Assembly (NCBI RefSeq): GCF_021018895.1
Contig: NC_079372.1
Coordinates: 21,285,237 to 21,349,236, forward strand
Source of the DNA: Seriola aureovittata
Lineage: Eukaryota > Chordata > Actinopteri > Carangiformes > Carangidae
DNA length: 64,000 nucleotides
Reading direction: 5' to 3'
In this document: positions 1 through 13,364 of the stretch, in pieces
How positions within the stretch are numbered: the first letter of the stretch is position 1
Layout: each line of letters opens with the position of its first letter
Made by a program: the position numbers and the translations under genes
Notes under the pieces: model-generated
What the model was told of the DNA's origin: nothing
Databases searched by the model: none
Seen by the model: only the letters and a program-made list of their open reading frames with translations

Positions 1-3000
1 GGTGACCTTTGACCTTGATAATGTGCCAGTTCATGGTTTGTTCCACCTCGACAGTCATCTGGCCATGAAAGTTCATCCCTCGTCAATGCTTCTCAGGTCT
101 TTACACCTGTTCATATCACCTGCACCCATTACGTTGATTACAAGAACCAACTGTTTACTTACCAACTAATATATCGCAGACCTTGTTACAAGAGAATCAA
201 CATTATTCGCTTTATCTTTGAGAGGTCACAGTGTTTCGGACAAGCTTAACTGTGATTTACGTTTTGGCCTATAGACTAAGACCAAGGCATAAAATGTGCT
301 GAGGCCCAGAGTCAATACGTTAAGTGAAGATTTTACTGAGAAACATTCTCCTACTCTGGGAGTGTTTGATCTGAAAATCACCATTAAGTCAGTCTTTTCC
401 TCTTGGATGAAGTGATTCAGTAAAAAGTACTGAAACTAAACACAGTATCCAAACGTTTCCTTAATATTCCCAGCGAGACAGAGACAATATCTTTCTGATT
501 AGCGCCCCTCAGGTCTATTGCCTCCTCAACAGATTTGTTAAATGCTGTTTATGTAACGGAGGGAGAGAGAGTCCAGTGATTTACAAGCCTGTGAGTGTTT
601 TAGTGATGGCTGGTGCAGGTCAAGGTAATGATCATAAATAAGAGGTGCACGAGAGGAGGAGGAGGAGGGTTGGGGGGAGAAAGAACGAGTGAGAGAGGGT
701 GGATGAACATCATAACAAGTCTAAGGATGGGTTCAAATTCCTACAGCTCACGGGTGTCTTAACTTACAGCACCTTGTGTTGACCCACAAGGAGAGCTGTG
801 AAAGTGTTTGGTGGGTCTAATGGCAACTAAGAAACTGTTCACACTGAGTTGGAAAAATCTGCAAATACTCATACAGAACCATCTCTTAGTGACATTATTA
901 CTTAATCTGAAGCACTTGTTTTGTATGAGCCAGTGGCAGCAGCTGTGCTCAGGTGTTTACTAAGTGAAGGTTTATGCATCACGGAAATAAAAGTTTCACC
1001 ACACAAGCTAGTTCTTATGTTGAGATTAGTTTTAACCAAATATTTACACCCAGTAACCCACCCAGGTGTAACTGTGACACAGCTACTGTAACTGAACTAG
1101 CTAACTCACAAAACTTAGCTTGCTAATACAGTGCTGCAGAAATGAGTCCACAATCCCCAAAATTATTTAGTATTTTAGCCTTATCCCGAAGTCTGTGAGT
1201 TTTTTGAATGGGTTTTAGACATTTTCACGTTTTATTCTACGAAAAAAAGTATATCAGTAAATACCTCAGTCGTGATTTTTTTTTTATCTTTTACATCTCT
1301 TAAACAAAACGTAGCTACAGTGGTTGTCAGGGACATTAATCACGCCAAATATGAAAACCGATCTACTCACCAGTCCACCTTCGCAGCCTTGTTGTGTTTA
1401 TGATCGCACTTTTGCAAACTATCACTAACTTTGTAAGAGGAAAGGATACTGTAGAAGAGGTAAGAGCTGAGTTTATACCCAAACATTAGCATTTTACTTC
1501 TGGTGTTTGTATTTAGGCTTCAAAAATAATCATTCAATTGTGAAGATCCTGTTATATATGAAAAAAAATCCCATTGGCATTTGTCAAGGGAGTCAGAGCA
1601 ATGCTAGCTTCATCGGGTTGACCTACGAATATATGCCACCCTGCGGCTGTATATGATGAATTTAGTCTGTGATTGAAGAAGTAATGGGGTGTGGTTAACA
1701 CATTGACTACCTCTTTCTCTTTCTCTCTGTTTTTTATTCTCTCCAACTGTCTCTCTGTCACTAATTACAACAACAAGAAAAACAACTAAAAACTATGCAG
1801 CATTGCTGCATATGTGTTAAAGGAGGTATTAGTAAGTTTACCTATCACTGCATAGCCAACGTTAGCATTAACAAGTGTGTAGTTATCAGTAGAAAAGAAA
1901 CTTTGTGAGTTCAGCATCAAACTTCATTTCTTTACTCACCAGCAGCTGTCTCCAGAGGTGGAAAACAACATCAGTGTTAACTCTTTTCTCTATCATGTCT
2001 TTTCTTCTACTGAAATCAGCATGCTAACCAGCTAGCTCCATCTCGTCACTTTCTGATAGCGACTCACTGTAACCTTCAGTCTGCCCTGAGGATGTAGCAC
2101 TGCTCTGATGACGTATTATAACCTTATGTCTTGTAAATGCAACGATGCAGCAGAGAAACTTACAAATAGCCCCTTCAAGATGAAGTCAGGCCGTAAAACC
2201 AAAGTAAAGAGTTGCAAAGAGCAAAGTTTCTTTGCACATTACTTAATTCTACTCTGGCAAATACAGTTATTATTATAATCTTATTTCTGTTCCCAGAATT
2301 TTTGTTTTTAGTTTGTTAAATGTCTCAGAAACATTAAAATACAAGTTTCTCGATGAACAGTTTTAACTGAATTCATCGACCTAGACAGGCAAACACACTC
2401 TCACACACATATTCACACACTTGCAGACTTAGCTAAGGTCTGTGTTGTTGTACCCAAAAGCCCTTGAGACAGACTCACCCTGTAAAATACACACATATTC
2501 TGATAGGATTGTCTTGTTGCAGCTTTCTGTTTGTTCATGTTACTCATGTTCCGCTTGGATTGGCTGTGTCGAACAGAGGGACAGCTGAACTGTGCTGCAC
2601 TGCACTTCTCCCCTATCAGTTCATAACTGCACAACCTAAAACTGGATGGAAAATAAATATTACACTTTCCATTTTACTTGGAAGCTGAACTGTGCACAAG
2701 ACGTGACATAATCAACCTTTAAGTGACCATAAAAGTCTGAGCGGGATAATTCTTTGCATAATGTTCACATCAGATTTTATTGTAATTCTATCCTATTGAC
2801 CACTGAGAGGTAAGGTAGTTCTCTGCAGAAGAGAAAACCTGGACAGCAATAAATTGCAGGCTTGACCTTTCACCCTTGGGTCACTCTGCACACACTCCAC
2901 TCACAGCTGCCTGCTCAGCTTCCCAAACCACCCAAATGGCTTCACCCTTCTAAATGTGGCTTCTTCTACTACTACGACTACTGTTTCACAGGAGAGTCAT

Positions 3001-3689
3001 TCATTACCAGCCCTATTCTGGTGGAGAATGGGAAAGTTTTTGTGTCATCGTAAACTGAAAGGGCTCAAAAACTTTTCTGCTCTCTCAGACCTGCGCTCAT
3101 CGTCCCTCTGCTTCAAGGTTCAGCTGGGCCATCTTGTGGATGAAAATAAACATTACATTGTTATGTGAGGGCATTCAATTCAAGTCAGCTTTATTTATAG
3201 GCATCAGTGTGAGACGATGAGAAGGTCAGAACGTGCTGCTGCTAGAATTTACAATATAACTAGAAAATTTGACCTTTCTGATCCCCTTCAATGTCGTATC
3301 CCATCCAGTAAAAAAGGTGTCAGCAGGCTGCAGGTCCTCCTTCCTACTTTTCACTTATTTCTGGCCCATTAACCCCATTACCATTCTGTTCAAAGGAATA
3401 CATTTTATTAAGCATTGCTGTATATTGGTTGAACTTTAAATAAAGGGCTGATTTGTTTTAGCATTTGTAAGTGTCCTTGATTTTTAGTTTTAATTCATAT
3501 ATATGTATTAGGTGAACCTGGATGAAACTAATGCAGTATAATGGAACAGGCTGCAGTAAATCCTCCTTCATGAGGATTATAATGTTCAGTATTTACTGAA
3601 TCTGTTTGAGAAGTGTTGGTTTATTTTAATGGTCATCGTGGAGGTTGTGATTGTGGTAATGTTTAACTGTACTGGGATATACTGAGACG
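1..3689. other. Upstream intergenic sequence without a recognisable gene
   Basis: No exon with a recognisable protein, splice-site pair or RNA gene was found on either strand. Open stretches are short and show no family motif. The sequence is AT-rich. A perfect direct repeat of nuclear-receptor half-sites lies at 3-15 and is discussed as a finding. Around 3175-3200 a segment resembling the 'TTCAAGTCAGCTTTATTTATA' tail common to fish LINE/SINE 3' ends is visible. The rest shows nothing I can name. Confidence 0.6.
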
Positions 3690-3751
3690 TGTTCCTAATA
3701 TATTGTCAAATGTAATTCCTATAAATGGGATGGACAAAATATTAGGAACAC
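3690..3751. repeat. Short inverted repeat (hairpin) of a dispersed fish repeat
   Basis: GTGTTCCTAATATATTGTC at 3690-3708 is the near-perfect reverse complement of GACAAAATATTAGGAACAC at 3733-3751, with a 24-bp loop. The sequence 'ATATTAGGAACACC' occurs in many teleost dispersed repeats that I know from memory. Immediately after it, from about 3775, begins 'ACAGTGGTGTCCAAAAGTC', which resembles a Tc1/mariner-like element end, but I could not find a matching far end. It is probably a remnant of a non-autonomous DNA transposon. Confidence 0.55.
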
Positions 3752-4217
3752 CTGTCAGTATAGGGTTAGTTTATATACAGTGGTGTCCAAAAGTCTGAGA
3801 CCACTTTCCCATGTAGCCTCACGTGTTGCTCCATAGCAGCTCTAGTATCGTTCAATTTCATTTACAAAGGAGAATAAAAGGAGCCATTAAAAACACTGAA
3901 TGGAGTTCAGCAGGAATCTCCTCAAGTCTCAAGTTGTTGTGTCTCACCTTAATCCTAGTGCAATTTAGGAGAAAAATATGAGAAACAGCATTTCAAACAA
4001 AATAAAAAATAAAGTGAAGCTGAAATGAGAATCCCAGTTTTGTCTCCTGAGCTGTAGAAGAGCAAAGTTTCTTCAGGAATTTCCTAGTTATGTGCCTGCA
4101 ATGCATTAGCCTTGAAGGCATATTATTATTCTGCATACTTATTCTTCTTAGTCATCTTCTGTATCGAAATTTTGGCATGTAACTAGTCTCCCAGCTTTGA
4201 GAAAACCCAGACTATAC

Positions 4218-4385
4218 AAATATATATATATATATATATATACACAACACACACACACTTAGCGATTCAGGTAACCATGGCAACGTAAATGCTTATAAAA
4301 GGCTAAAAAAATCCCATAGAGAATGAATGAGTAGACGTCTTCAAAACAACCAAACCCAGCCCTCTTTGGAGCTCTACTGCTGCGT

Positions 4386-4428
<43 letters not shown>
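4218..4428. repeat. AT and CA microsatellites
   Basis: A pure (AT)n run occupies about 4218-4242, followed by short CA stretches, and a (CA)20 tract occupies 4388-4428. The antisense Cys-Val-rich reading frame across the CA tract is a by-product of the repeat and not a gene. Confidence 0.9.
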
Positions 4429-4430
<2 letters not shown>

Positions 4431-5149
4431 ATTGACAAAAACACACAAACACCATCTCCACGATAAGAATTAACCTTCAAAATAAAAGTCTCAACATGGT
4501 AAGAGGGAATTATTGGCTCTGTTGTACAAAACCTTATACAATTTATACTGCCAAACACAGAAGCACAGACACTTTCAAAATAAGAGTCTCAAAAAGGTAA
4601 GAGGTAAGGTAGGTCATAAAAGTAAAATAAAATACAGTTTACAGACAAGACTACATAATAAAGAGAGGTGGATAAATCTTATTTAGTAAGAAGTATAAAT
4701 TATAGTGGACACATAAATTAATACTTCATAGCTAAGTGAGGATAGTGCAACAGTCTATTGACAGGACTGTAAGCTATTGCAGTTGTCCATGAGTGATGGA
4801 GGTAAGGTGCAAAAAGTCCAGGAGCCGTTACTCATCATCAGTCTTAGTGTGTGACACAGTTTACATGAAGCAGATCCACGGTTTGAGGGAGAAACTGTTC
4901 TGAAGTCTGTTCATGTTCTGCAGAACCTATTTAAAACACAAGAGTAGAATACGTTTTACACTATGGTTTTACAGTTTAATGTTAGCACACATGCTAACTT
5001 CAACTACTATAACATCAGTTAAGTTACTCCTCACATATATGATATTTGCCAAATGGATGTTGGATGTATGCAATTAGCCTATAAGACTAATTTAACAGTT
5101 AGTTTACCTCAAATTGTGACAGCTAGCCGTGTTAGCAGCATCTTCCCAG

Positions 5150-5370
5150 GCTCAGCCAGGAGCCTGTTGCCGTCAGGTTGCTGATGGAGGTGGGCGTACT
5201 TAGCGCCCTCAGTGACACGGGTCAGATCCACCCCTCACTCCTCCCCAGCTCCACCTTTTCATCCAAATATGGTTTCTTCTGGCTCCAAAAAACCAAGATG
5301 GCGACGTCCATTAAGCCAAACTTGATGCTTCAAAATGGCAGTCCACAAACCAATGGGTGACGTCAGGTCA
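5150..5370. repeat. Probable dispersed teleost repeat ('AAGATGGCGACG ... GGGTGACGTCA')
   Basis: The stretch contains the word series AACCAAGATGGCGACGTCC, GCTTCAAAATGGCAGTCC and CAAACCAATGGGTGACGTCA. I recognise this series as a common interspersed sequence in fish genomes. The short + frame over it has no other support. The boundaries are approximate and no target-site duplication was identified. Confidence 0.5.
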
Positions 5371-6149
5371 GTTTGTGACTTGTTCAAGACTCTTCAAGTA
5401 TCTGGTTCAGGAATCAGGAAATTCAGCTCTTAAATTCTTCTCATGTTGATGAAACATTCCTGTCACCCAGCGCACTCACACTATTTACAGTTGGATTTGT
5501 GTCAATTTAAATATCTTTGCATCAGTGAACACATGACAATAAAAACATGTAATCATATGTTCCTATTGTCAACCCTCGTACACTGTAGGTGTAGATATTG
5601 TGGTACCTATGGCAGCAGGGGGTGGTAGTCTTTAGCAGAATAAAGATGAAGATGCTGCCTCGACCAAATTAGGCCAGTCGTGAGGAATCTGGTTAAGGAA
5701 TCAGGAAATGGCATTTTTCACATGGAACATGCATCATACCTGGTTTTCAGAGACAAAGCATGTGCCAGTGCAATTGTCTGTTGTTTGTTCGTGAATTTAC
5801 ATACCGGTATCGCAGTCATCAGATCCACCACACCCTGTCGCTGCTTTATGGCTCATTTCAGACATATGACAGTCTAAATATACAGTATACACTGTATGTA
5901 CAGTGTTGTTCTTTGTTGAAAATTAGAACAATGGACACTATAGTTGCTGGGTGGAGTAAAGTTTAGGAGTCTTTCATACTGCTTGTTACACCATCATGCT
6001 CTCAGGGTTATGAATCACCCCAATATTTAAAGTTTATTATCATTTAAACAAATGAAAATGTAACTTCTGATTCTAACGCACCACTGCAGACTTCTGGGCT
6101 GGACATTTCTTTTCTCTAATCGGTTTTGTCTCTCTATCGCCTCAGGGCT

Positions 6150-6447
6150 TTATGCGCCCGGTTTAGCCGGTTATGTGGGATTTCAGCAGAACAGGAATAT
6201 CAAGGGAGAACTTGCCCAGGCCTCGGTGTTTGTGTTGCTCAAGGGGATAACCGCCCCAACCGGTTTTCTGGGGTGGAGAGATGAGAGAGGGGAGGGTGTG
6301 GGGCGTTCTCCCTCACCTCATTCTCCTCTTTCTCTTCATTATCGTGCTTCCTCTCCCTCTCCGTCTCTGTATCACTCGGCCCATCTCTGAAGTCTCAGCG
6401 GCGAACACAGTGCACTGGCAGTGAGCGTCTGGATCAGTCTGTGTGAG
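6150..6447 (+). promoter_or_regulatory. rbbp8nl: Putative rbbp8nl promoter and untranslated first exon
   Basis: This is the only GC-richer segment upstream of the first coding exon. It ends in a near-ideal splice donor: exon ...GTGTGAG at 6441-6447, then GTGAGT at 6448. No ATG-initiated frame of note precedes the donor, so a 5' UTR exon spliced to the acceptor at 8381-8382 is inferred. An AACCGGTTTT motif at 6258-6267, with related CCGGTT words near 6158-6175, matches the Grainyhead-like/CP2 consensus. No TATA box is evident, and the transcription start cannot be placed from sequence alone. Confidence 0.5.
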
Positions 6448-6616
6448 GTGAGTTACCATTGATTAAGCTCTGAGTTATTAACCCTAGGGCCGGAGTAGAT
6501 TGGCTGACAGGTGGGTAGAGTGAGTGCAGGTATGTGTGGCTGGGAGTTAGGGCAAGGCCTGAGCTGACATACAAGAAACAATCATGGCCCTTCGCTGTCA
6601 TGTTAGTGCATATGAT

Positions 6617-6952
6617 TGTGTGTGTGTGTGTGTGTGTGGTGTGTGTGTGTGTGTGTATGGATGGCTTTGTGTAGGGAATTTGGGGTCTGGTATCATACTT
6701 GCCCAATATTATTATAATAATATATTATTATATAGTTATACAGTGTATTCAGGGCTATATTTACTATATATATGTATATATATATATATATATATATACA
6801 ACAAATCTATATAAACATAAAGCTACTTGTCAATAATAACACATATGGAGGCCTTTAATGAAACAAACATAATACACAAAAACAACACACGTTTACATAT
6901 TCTCGAGGTTTACTTTGATGACGTTAGAGAGAAGAAGTGTATTTACAAGCTT

Positions 6953-6992
<40 letters not shown>

Positions 6993-7545
6993 GTGTAGGG
7001 TGGAGCTGAAGCACACCAGACTAGTTTTAATATTAAAATGCGTCATTAATCATTATTTAATCCTTTCAAAATATACATGTTTCCTGTGTCTGTCACAGCT
7101 AAACGAATGACAAGAACGTATACTCAGCATCACTCTCCACTGATGGTCAATCCAGCTTTGAGAACAGCTTCCTATTTAAGGGCCCTGGCTGCTCCATTTT
7201 ATTCAGAACAGCATCAGGTGATATTGTGTGATGGCAGTGAATTAGGTCTGAACACCAAAACTTCCTCTTATGCACTCAAGTTTCAAACAACAAGTCTGTC
7301 TCTATTTGTGAAGGGCTTACATTAGAGCTGCAGCAGTGAGGTATGCTGCCAGTGTGTTATCTGCACAGCCTGTATGTCTCTATAGGTGTGTGGTATCCAG
7401 GACAACATATTTGCACATAATGCGATAATACCATGTAGTAGCATCACACTACAGGCATAGAGTTAATAATTAATATTTTGGCTGTAGTGAAAAAGTTTAA
7501 GGACGAGTATTGTAAATTGGAAATAAAATGTAACTAGACAGAAAT

Positions 7546-7581
<36 letters not shown>

Positions 7582-7754
7582 AATTATCTGGAGATAGCAG
7601 AGCAACCACATAAAGGCAGACAGGTCTTTTCTTGCTCTGCTGAAGTGATCTGAACAGCCACTTGTCTGACATATCCTGACATGTCGAGAGAGCCCGATCC
7701 ACACTGATCAAAATGCTTAATAGCATTCAATGCATGTATTTGTGCTTGTAAGTG

Positions 7755-7805
<51 letters not shown>
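6617..7805. repeat. Cluster of GT and AT microsatellites in rbbp8nl intron 1
   Basis: There are four GT tracts: 6617-6656 (one interruption), 6959-6997, 7548-7578 and 7759-7805. An AT tract lies at about 6763-6799. All are inside the inferred first intron of rbbp8nl (6448-8382). Val-Cys or His-Thr open frames across them are artefacts. The last tract and its 3' flank are duplicated in intron 11 of the same gene (see findings). Confidence 0.9.
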
Positions 7806-7809
<4 letters not shown>

Positions 7810-8415
7810 TAGAAGTGATACACATTAAACACATCAGTTCGCAGGGCAACAAAGTCACATGTTTACACCGACTCTCAATCAACAAATAATCTTATTGTGT
7901 CCCTTTGCAGTAAACACTGTTTTAAATTGACACCATGTGATGCACAAGTATGTGCACACATGCACAAACTGTAAAAGCTGTTGCTTCATGCGCTTGAAAC
8001 ACAGTCTGTAAACTTAACTCTCACACCTGGCAGGACCAGTCTAGCTAGTTTTAATCGTCCTCAATATAACAACGAAATTTGCTCCCACGTTTGAGTAGAA
8101 GGGGCGGCTTATGAAATGCTGTGCCAGCAAAGTTTGCTCTCTGATGCACAACAGACCTCGGGCTATAACGCCTCTGAACTTAACAACTTACTGATTTGCT
8201 ATGTTTTCATTTCCATCGTAGTTTGAAGTTTTATTATTTTGTAAAAGTGCTGGATTTAAGGTGTTAAGTGCAGTCACGTCTACCTCATCTAAAAGTAAAA
8301 CTCAGTTTACAAGCATTTGGTACAATTTAATTCTGTCCATCAAGAATTTTACATCTTCCTGTATCTCTCTTTTCTTCTACAGCCAGACTCAAGGTCAAAG
8401 GTGACCACTACAGCA

Positions 8416-9628
8416 ATGGAGTGCTTCAACGACCTGCTCCTTAAACTGCGGGAGCTCCACGAGCGAGAGGTGGATGGTACGTGGAAATTATTAAAACAGC
8501 AGCCATTGGTAGCAGCGACACAGGATGTAGTGCGGCTTTAATATAAGTATCTAAGAGAATTTGCAGAAATTAGTTCACTTTTCACACTTCCACCCAACCA
8601 GTTATTTGTGGTTGTGTGTTTTTGACTTCCAGGTTGGCAGGTGAAAGTCCAAGAGCTGTCCAACAAGAAAGGCTGGTGAGTGGATGCTTCACCGCTCTAG
8701 ATGATTTATCTAGATGTTTAGACAACACTGACAAGATATTCAAGTTTAGCCGTACACATGTTCAGCCACTGTGAGAGCTCTGCTCAGGCCTGAAGTCTTT
8801 GTGGACGAGGCTGGTGCTGACGTCATGATTAGCAAGTAAGGAAGCTCGTGTTGCAACAAGTCATTCAGTCTGGTACTTAGTCAGAAATCTTTGTTTTGTT
8901 TCTCTGTAGAACAAGTAAAAAAAAACAACTAATGAATGGGCAAAGGAAGAAGATCATTTTAGATTCTTGATACAACTGGAGATTAATTCAATGATTAGCT
9001 TATTAAGAAAAACAATCTACATCCACATGTGCAAATTGTGGCTAGGTAATATATACATGTTGTGTATGTTATACCTGTCAGTAATCCCACATTACATTAT
9101 GTTTTCAGCTTCAGCACAACTGTGCTAATTATTTACTACTGATTACAGACACACCATAGTTTTTTGTACTGATGTTAATATTTAAATGTTTTTAAACAAT
9201 ACATTAAAAGAGCATTGTAACTGTAATATTCACCTCAATCTATGAACACATTTCTATTTTTGTTTGTAAAAACAACTGAAGGTGAAGGTGTTGTGGGGCT
9301 CGTAATGTCAGTGGTAACTTTACTCCAGTAAGTAGTTAAGTAATTTTGAGGTACCTGAAGTTCACTTGACTACACCAAATTTATGACAGCTGCGCTCTCA
9401 GTTAGATGGGACTTTCATGTTAATGTTTCCAAACAAAACATAAATAATCAGTAATAAAATATGAGAAGAGTAATATGCAGCAGCCTTGAAAAGGAAATAG
9501 AAGATCATGCAGCCTTATTGAAATCCAGTTGTGTCTGATTCTTCACTGCCTGAAATGAATGTTCCAGAGAAGTTGTATTATTCTGTAGAAATATTGATAT
9601 ACTATCTGATTGGGATTATTTCTTCACT

Positions 9629-9662
<34 letters not shown>

Positions 9663-10853
9663 ATGTGTGTGCCTGTGTGTTTGCATGATGCATACAAACA
9701 GCGATATAAAGCGGATGGAGGAACTATTCACCAGAAACCAGCAGATGAAAGAACAGCACAGATTACTCACCGACAACATCAAAACACTGGAAAACAGGTA
9801 CTCATGCTACGTTCTGCTTTAGTCTTGCATTACAGAGTGTGTGCATGTGTGAATGTCTGCCATCTTATCATTTTCCCATACCAAGTCACTGTAGCCCATC
9901 TGCCCTGAAGAAGTAGCTGCTCAGAGAGCGTATTATAACCTCTTATTTAGTAAATGCAACAATGATTGAAGCTCTTGGCAAGACTGGTGGGTAAACAGCT
10001 GCTAATGCTGACAATTATCAAAGGGGATAAAACCTAATGAAAGAGTAGCATAAGTAGAGAAGAGTCATAAAGTCAGCAAACTGATTGAATAATATTGGTT
10101 TTACATATTTACCTGAAGTTTTCCACTGTAAGCTTCAGACCAAGTAAGACTGTAGCAGCGAAACCCTTTAGTTTATTGCAGCAATCCAGGTCCTTAAGAG
10201 TGTTTTCTAATCAGTATAGTTGTTAGTAGTGTTCGTGACGTTGTGTGGATTTCTGCTGCCTGTGCAGGCTGAGAGCGGGACTGTGTGACAGATGTACAGT
10301 GACCCAGGAGGTGGCTACAAGAAGACAGCACGAGTTTGAAGCCTCACAGATACAGAGCCTCCAGCACATCTCTATACTGGGTATTCTCTTCATGTCTCTC
10401 TAATCAGCAATCCAACCATCCATCCATTCATCATCCGCCACTTGTCTCTTGTGTCATATTTCCTGTCAGTTTTGCATCTCTACTAAAAAACTCACATTTT
10501 TTAATCAATTTTCTTATCCCTTCTCTGTCTTCTGAGATTTGGTGTTTGCTTCTCGCAACTTTCTTTCAACCTCCTGTCTATGAGTTCCCTCTCCACCAAA
10601 GGCAACTTTGCTGTGAAGTGCACTGATCCTGATTTGTGGTCTGTGTTGTAGCGGGAGAGATGAACAACCTGAAGAAGGAGAACAAAAGACTTAGAGATGA
10701 AATCAGGAATTTAAGAACAGCACTTGAGTGAGTAAAAGGTGTTTGAGGCTTTAAACAACCTTTTTTTCTAATTTTTTCTCAATATTTTTGTTATTATTCA
10801 ACATATTTCTCATTGTAGCATTCAATGCAACAAATGTGTGACCACTATATATT

Positions 10854-10917
<64 letters not shown>

Positions 10918-13277
10918 GTGTGGCAGAAGTCACAGCGACCACTCCTCAAACAGCAGCAGCGTCACAGAGGTCAAACAACCAAACAGCTCGCCTGACCTTT
11001 CACCCTGCTCTGTCCCTGTGGCCCTCATCGCCGAGGCAACCAGCAGGGCCAGCAACCAGCCATCAGATAGTGACACTGCAGTGAAAACCGAGAGAGACCA
11101 AAGAAGAGAGGGTGAGTCCGAAGAAGAGCTGGGTGGAGGAAAACCTTTTGCTTGTTTGTTTGTTGATTGTCATGAGCTTGTGCTCATGGAAGTTCATGTT
11201 TTCTGCTTCTGATCAAACAGAAACTAAACACAGACAGTTGAGAGGGATGAACAGGAGCCACTTTGTAAGTTTCCAAATCAGTTCACCCTCATAAACATTT
11301 CGGTAGTCTTACATTTTGTAAAATGTTCTTATTTGCTTTCTTGTTGAGAGTTAGATAAGAAGATCAACACCACTCATATCTGTCTGTTAAATATGGAGGT
11401 GTAGCTGAGAGGGTTAGCTTAGCTTAGCATTAAAAGTGGGGGAAAAGGGCGAAAACAGCTAGCCTGGTTTTGTCCTCATTTGCACACTAGCACCTGTAGA
11501 GCTCATTTATTAACATGTTACGTCTCAGTTTTGTTTATTCTTTAAGAAAAACAATTAAAATTCCATCCGACAGATGTTTGTTAACTGTTTTACATGTTTC
11601 TGCTCTTTATGCTGAGCTAAGCTAACTCTCTCCCGTCTGTAGCTTCATATTTAGCTTCCACCGCTCTCGGAAAAAACATGTTTTTTTCCCCCAAGATGTC
11701 AAACTATTACTTATGTATAGTAATTTATGTTATTTTATTCTCCATTCTCTCAGGAGCCGTACAAGTCTGTACCACTGTCGACTCTCACATTACCATCCTG
11801 GAAGACAGAACACAGTGTAACCCGAGAGAGGAGGTGAGACAAACCAACATAGGACATGCTGTTGTGTCAGTGTATGAGAGTATATAAATGATAATTGCAA
11901 ATTGTTCATATTAAAGACGACAAACAAAGTCATAACTCTTGGTGTTGTCACGAACTTAGATGTAAATTTTGTAAATTACAACATCAGCATCACTATAAGA
12001 ATAAATCCAAATTAAAGGACCTATGTCTCAGCTGGACATAGAAAAATTGGCTTTATCTTAAGACCAACAGATACTACCATTGGTTTATAAACCACTGATG
12101 GTGTAGAGCCAAGATACATATATGATCTGCTACTATGTTCTGAAGCATCCAAACCTTTCAGATTGTCTGGGATGGGTTCACTTAGTCATTAGTGTGTGTA
12201 AACTAAACATGGAGATGTATCATTCAGTTTCTACACACCATGTGTCTAGATGTCACTATGGTCTAATGACCTGTATGGAGATTTTGACCTCTCCCTCTCT
12301 GACCTCTGTTTCTCCTAACTTAGAAGTCAGAGTATTGAACGACTGGACCAACGATCCTCCATCCCCCCTCAAGCGCTCCTTCCTAAGAATTCTTCCTCCT
12401 CAACCAGTGGAGAAGTCAACTCCAACAGACACGTGCTCCACACTCCCGTTCCCTGCCGTCCTCAACCAATCAAGAGCAGCCCTGTTACTCTCCCCTGGCC
12501 ATTATCCGAATCCTCTGACTGGGTTTCTGTGGCTGCTGCAGGCACCAGCCAGCTGATGCAACCTTCTTCCAAACTGAATGTGCCACGCTTTCCCAACCTC
12601 ATCCCAATTAGCCAGCATACCAATTCTAGAAAGCAGGTTTTCGGGTCTCCCTGGTCCAAACAAAGCAGTCCTCAGCCCCCGGTAAAAGATCCAACTGTAG
12701 TGTTCAGGTTGAGGAGTCTGTCAGAGCATGTAGAGAGTCAAATAACCCCCCCGGACAAAAAAGAAATTCAGCCAACTAAAGCGGAAATGGTCTCTGGAGA
12801 AGAGCTTAAGGAGATCTACGAGGGGCCTCTGGACCTATCGGATCGAGGAAAGTCCAAATCCAACCAAACACCAAGAGATGATTCACCCTCAGCCGTACAA
12901 GTTGGAGAGATAGTACAGAAGAGCCCTGACAAAGATGTGAAGACAAATACATATGCACAAGTACCAGTATCATCACCTTCACATGTCGCACAGCCCTCAT
13001 CTTCATCTTCCTCTACACCACCGATCGACCAACAAGAGGAGGAGCCTACCGGGGATCATAACCACAAGGTACTTTTAAGTTTTCTGACGATTACATTAAA
13101 AGCCAAACACATGGGGGTGACAATCAGGATTTACAGTGTGATGTCTCATCGCAGCAGGTAACCAAAGATCAGGAGCAGAAAGAGGAGGTGAATGGAAAGA
13201 CGGACCAAAGCAGCGAAAAGAAGGTGCCTGTCCTCACTATATCATTACGACCAGGTAAAGAACTTTGATTTATATGT

Positions 13278-13364
<87 letters not shown>

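Noticed and set aside
1552..3168. Several 60-75-residue frames upstream of rbbp8nl as small genes
   Set aside because: No splice structure, family motif or length supports them; they are expected by chance in AT-rich DNA.
12122..12556. 144-residue + frame overlapping the large rbbp8nl exon
   Set aside because: It runs in a different frame from the exon that carries PLDLS and joins in phase; the intronic part has no support.
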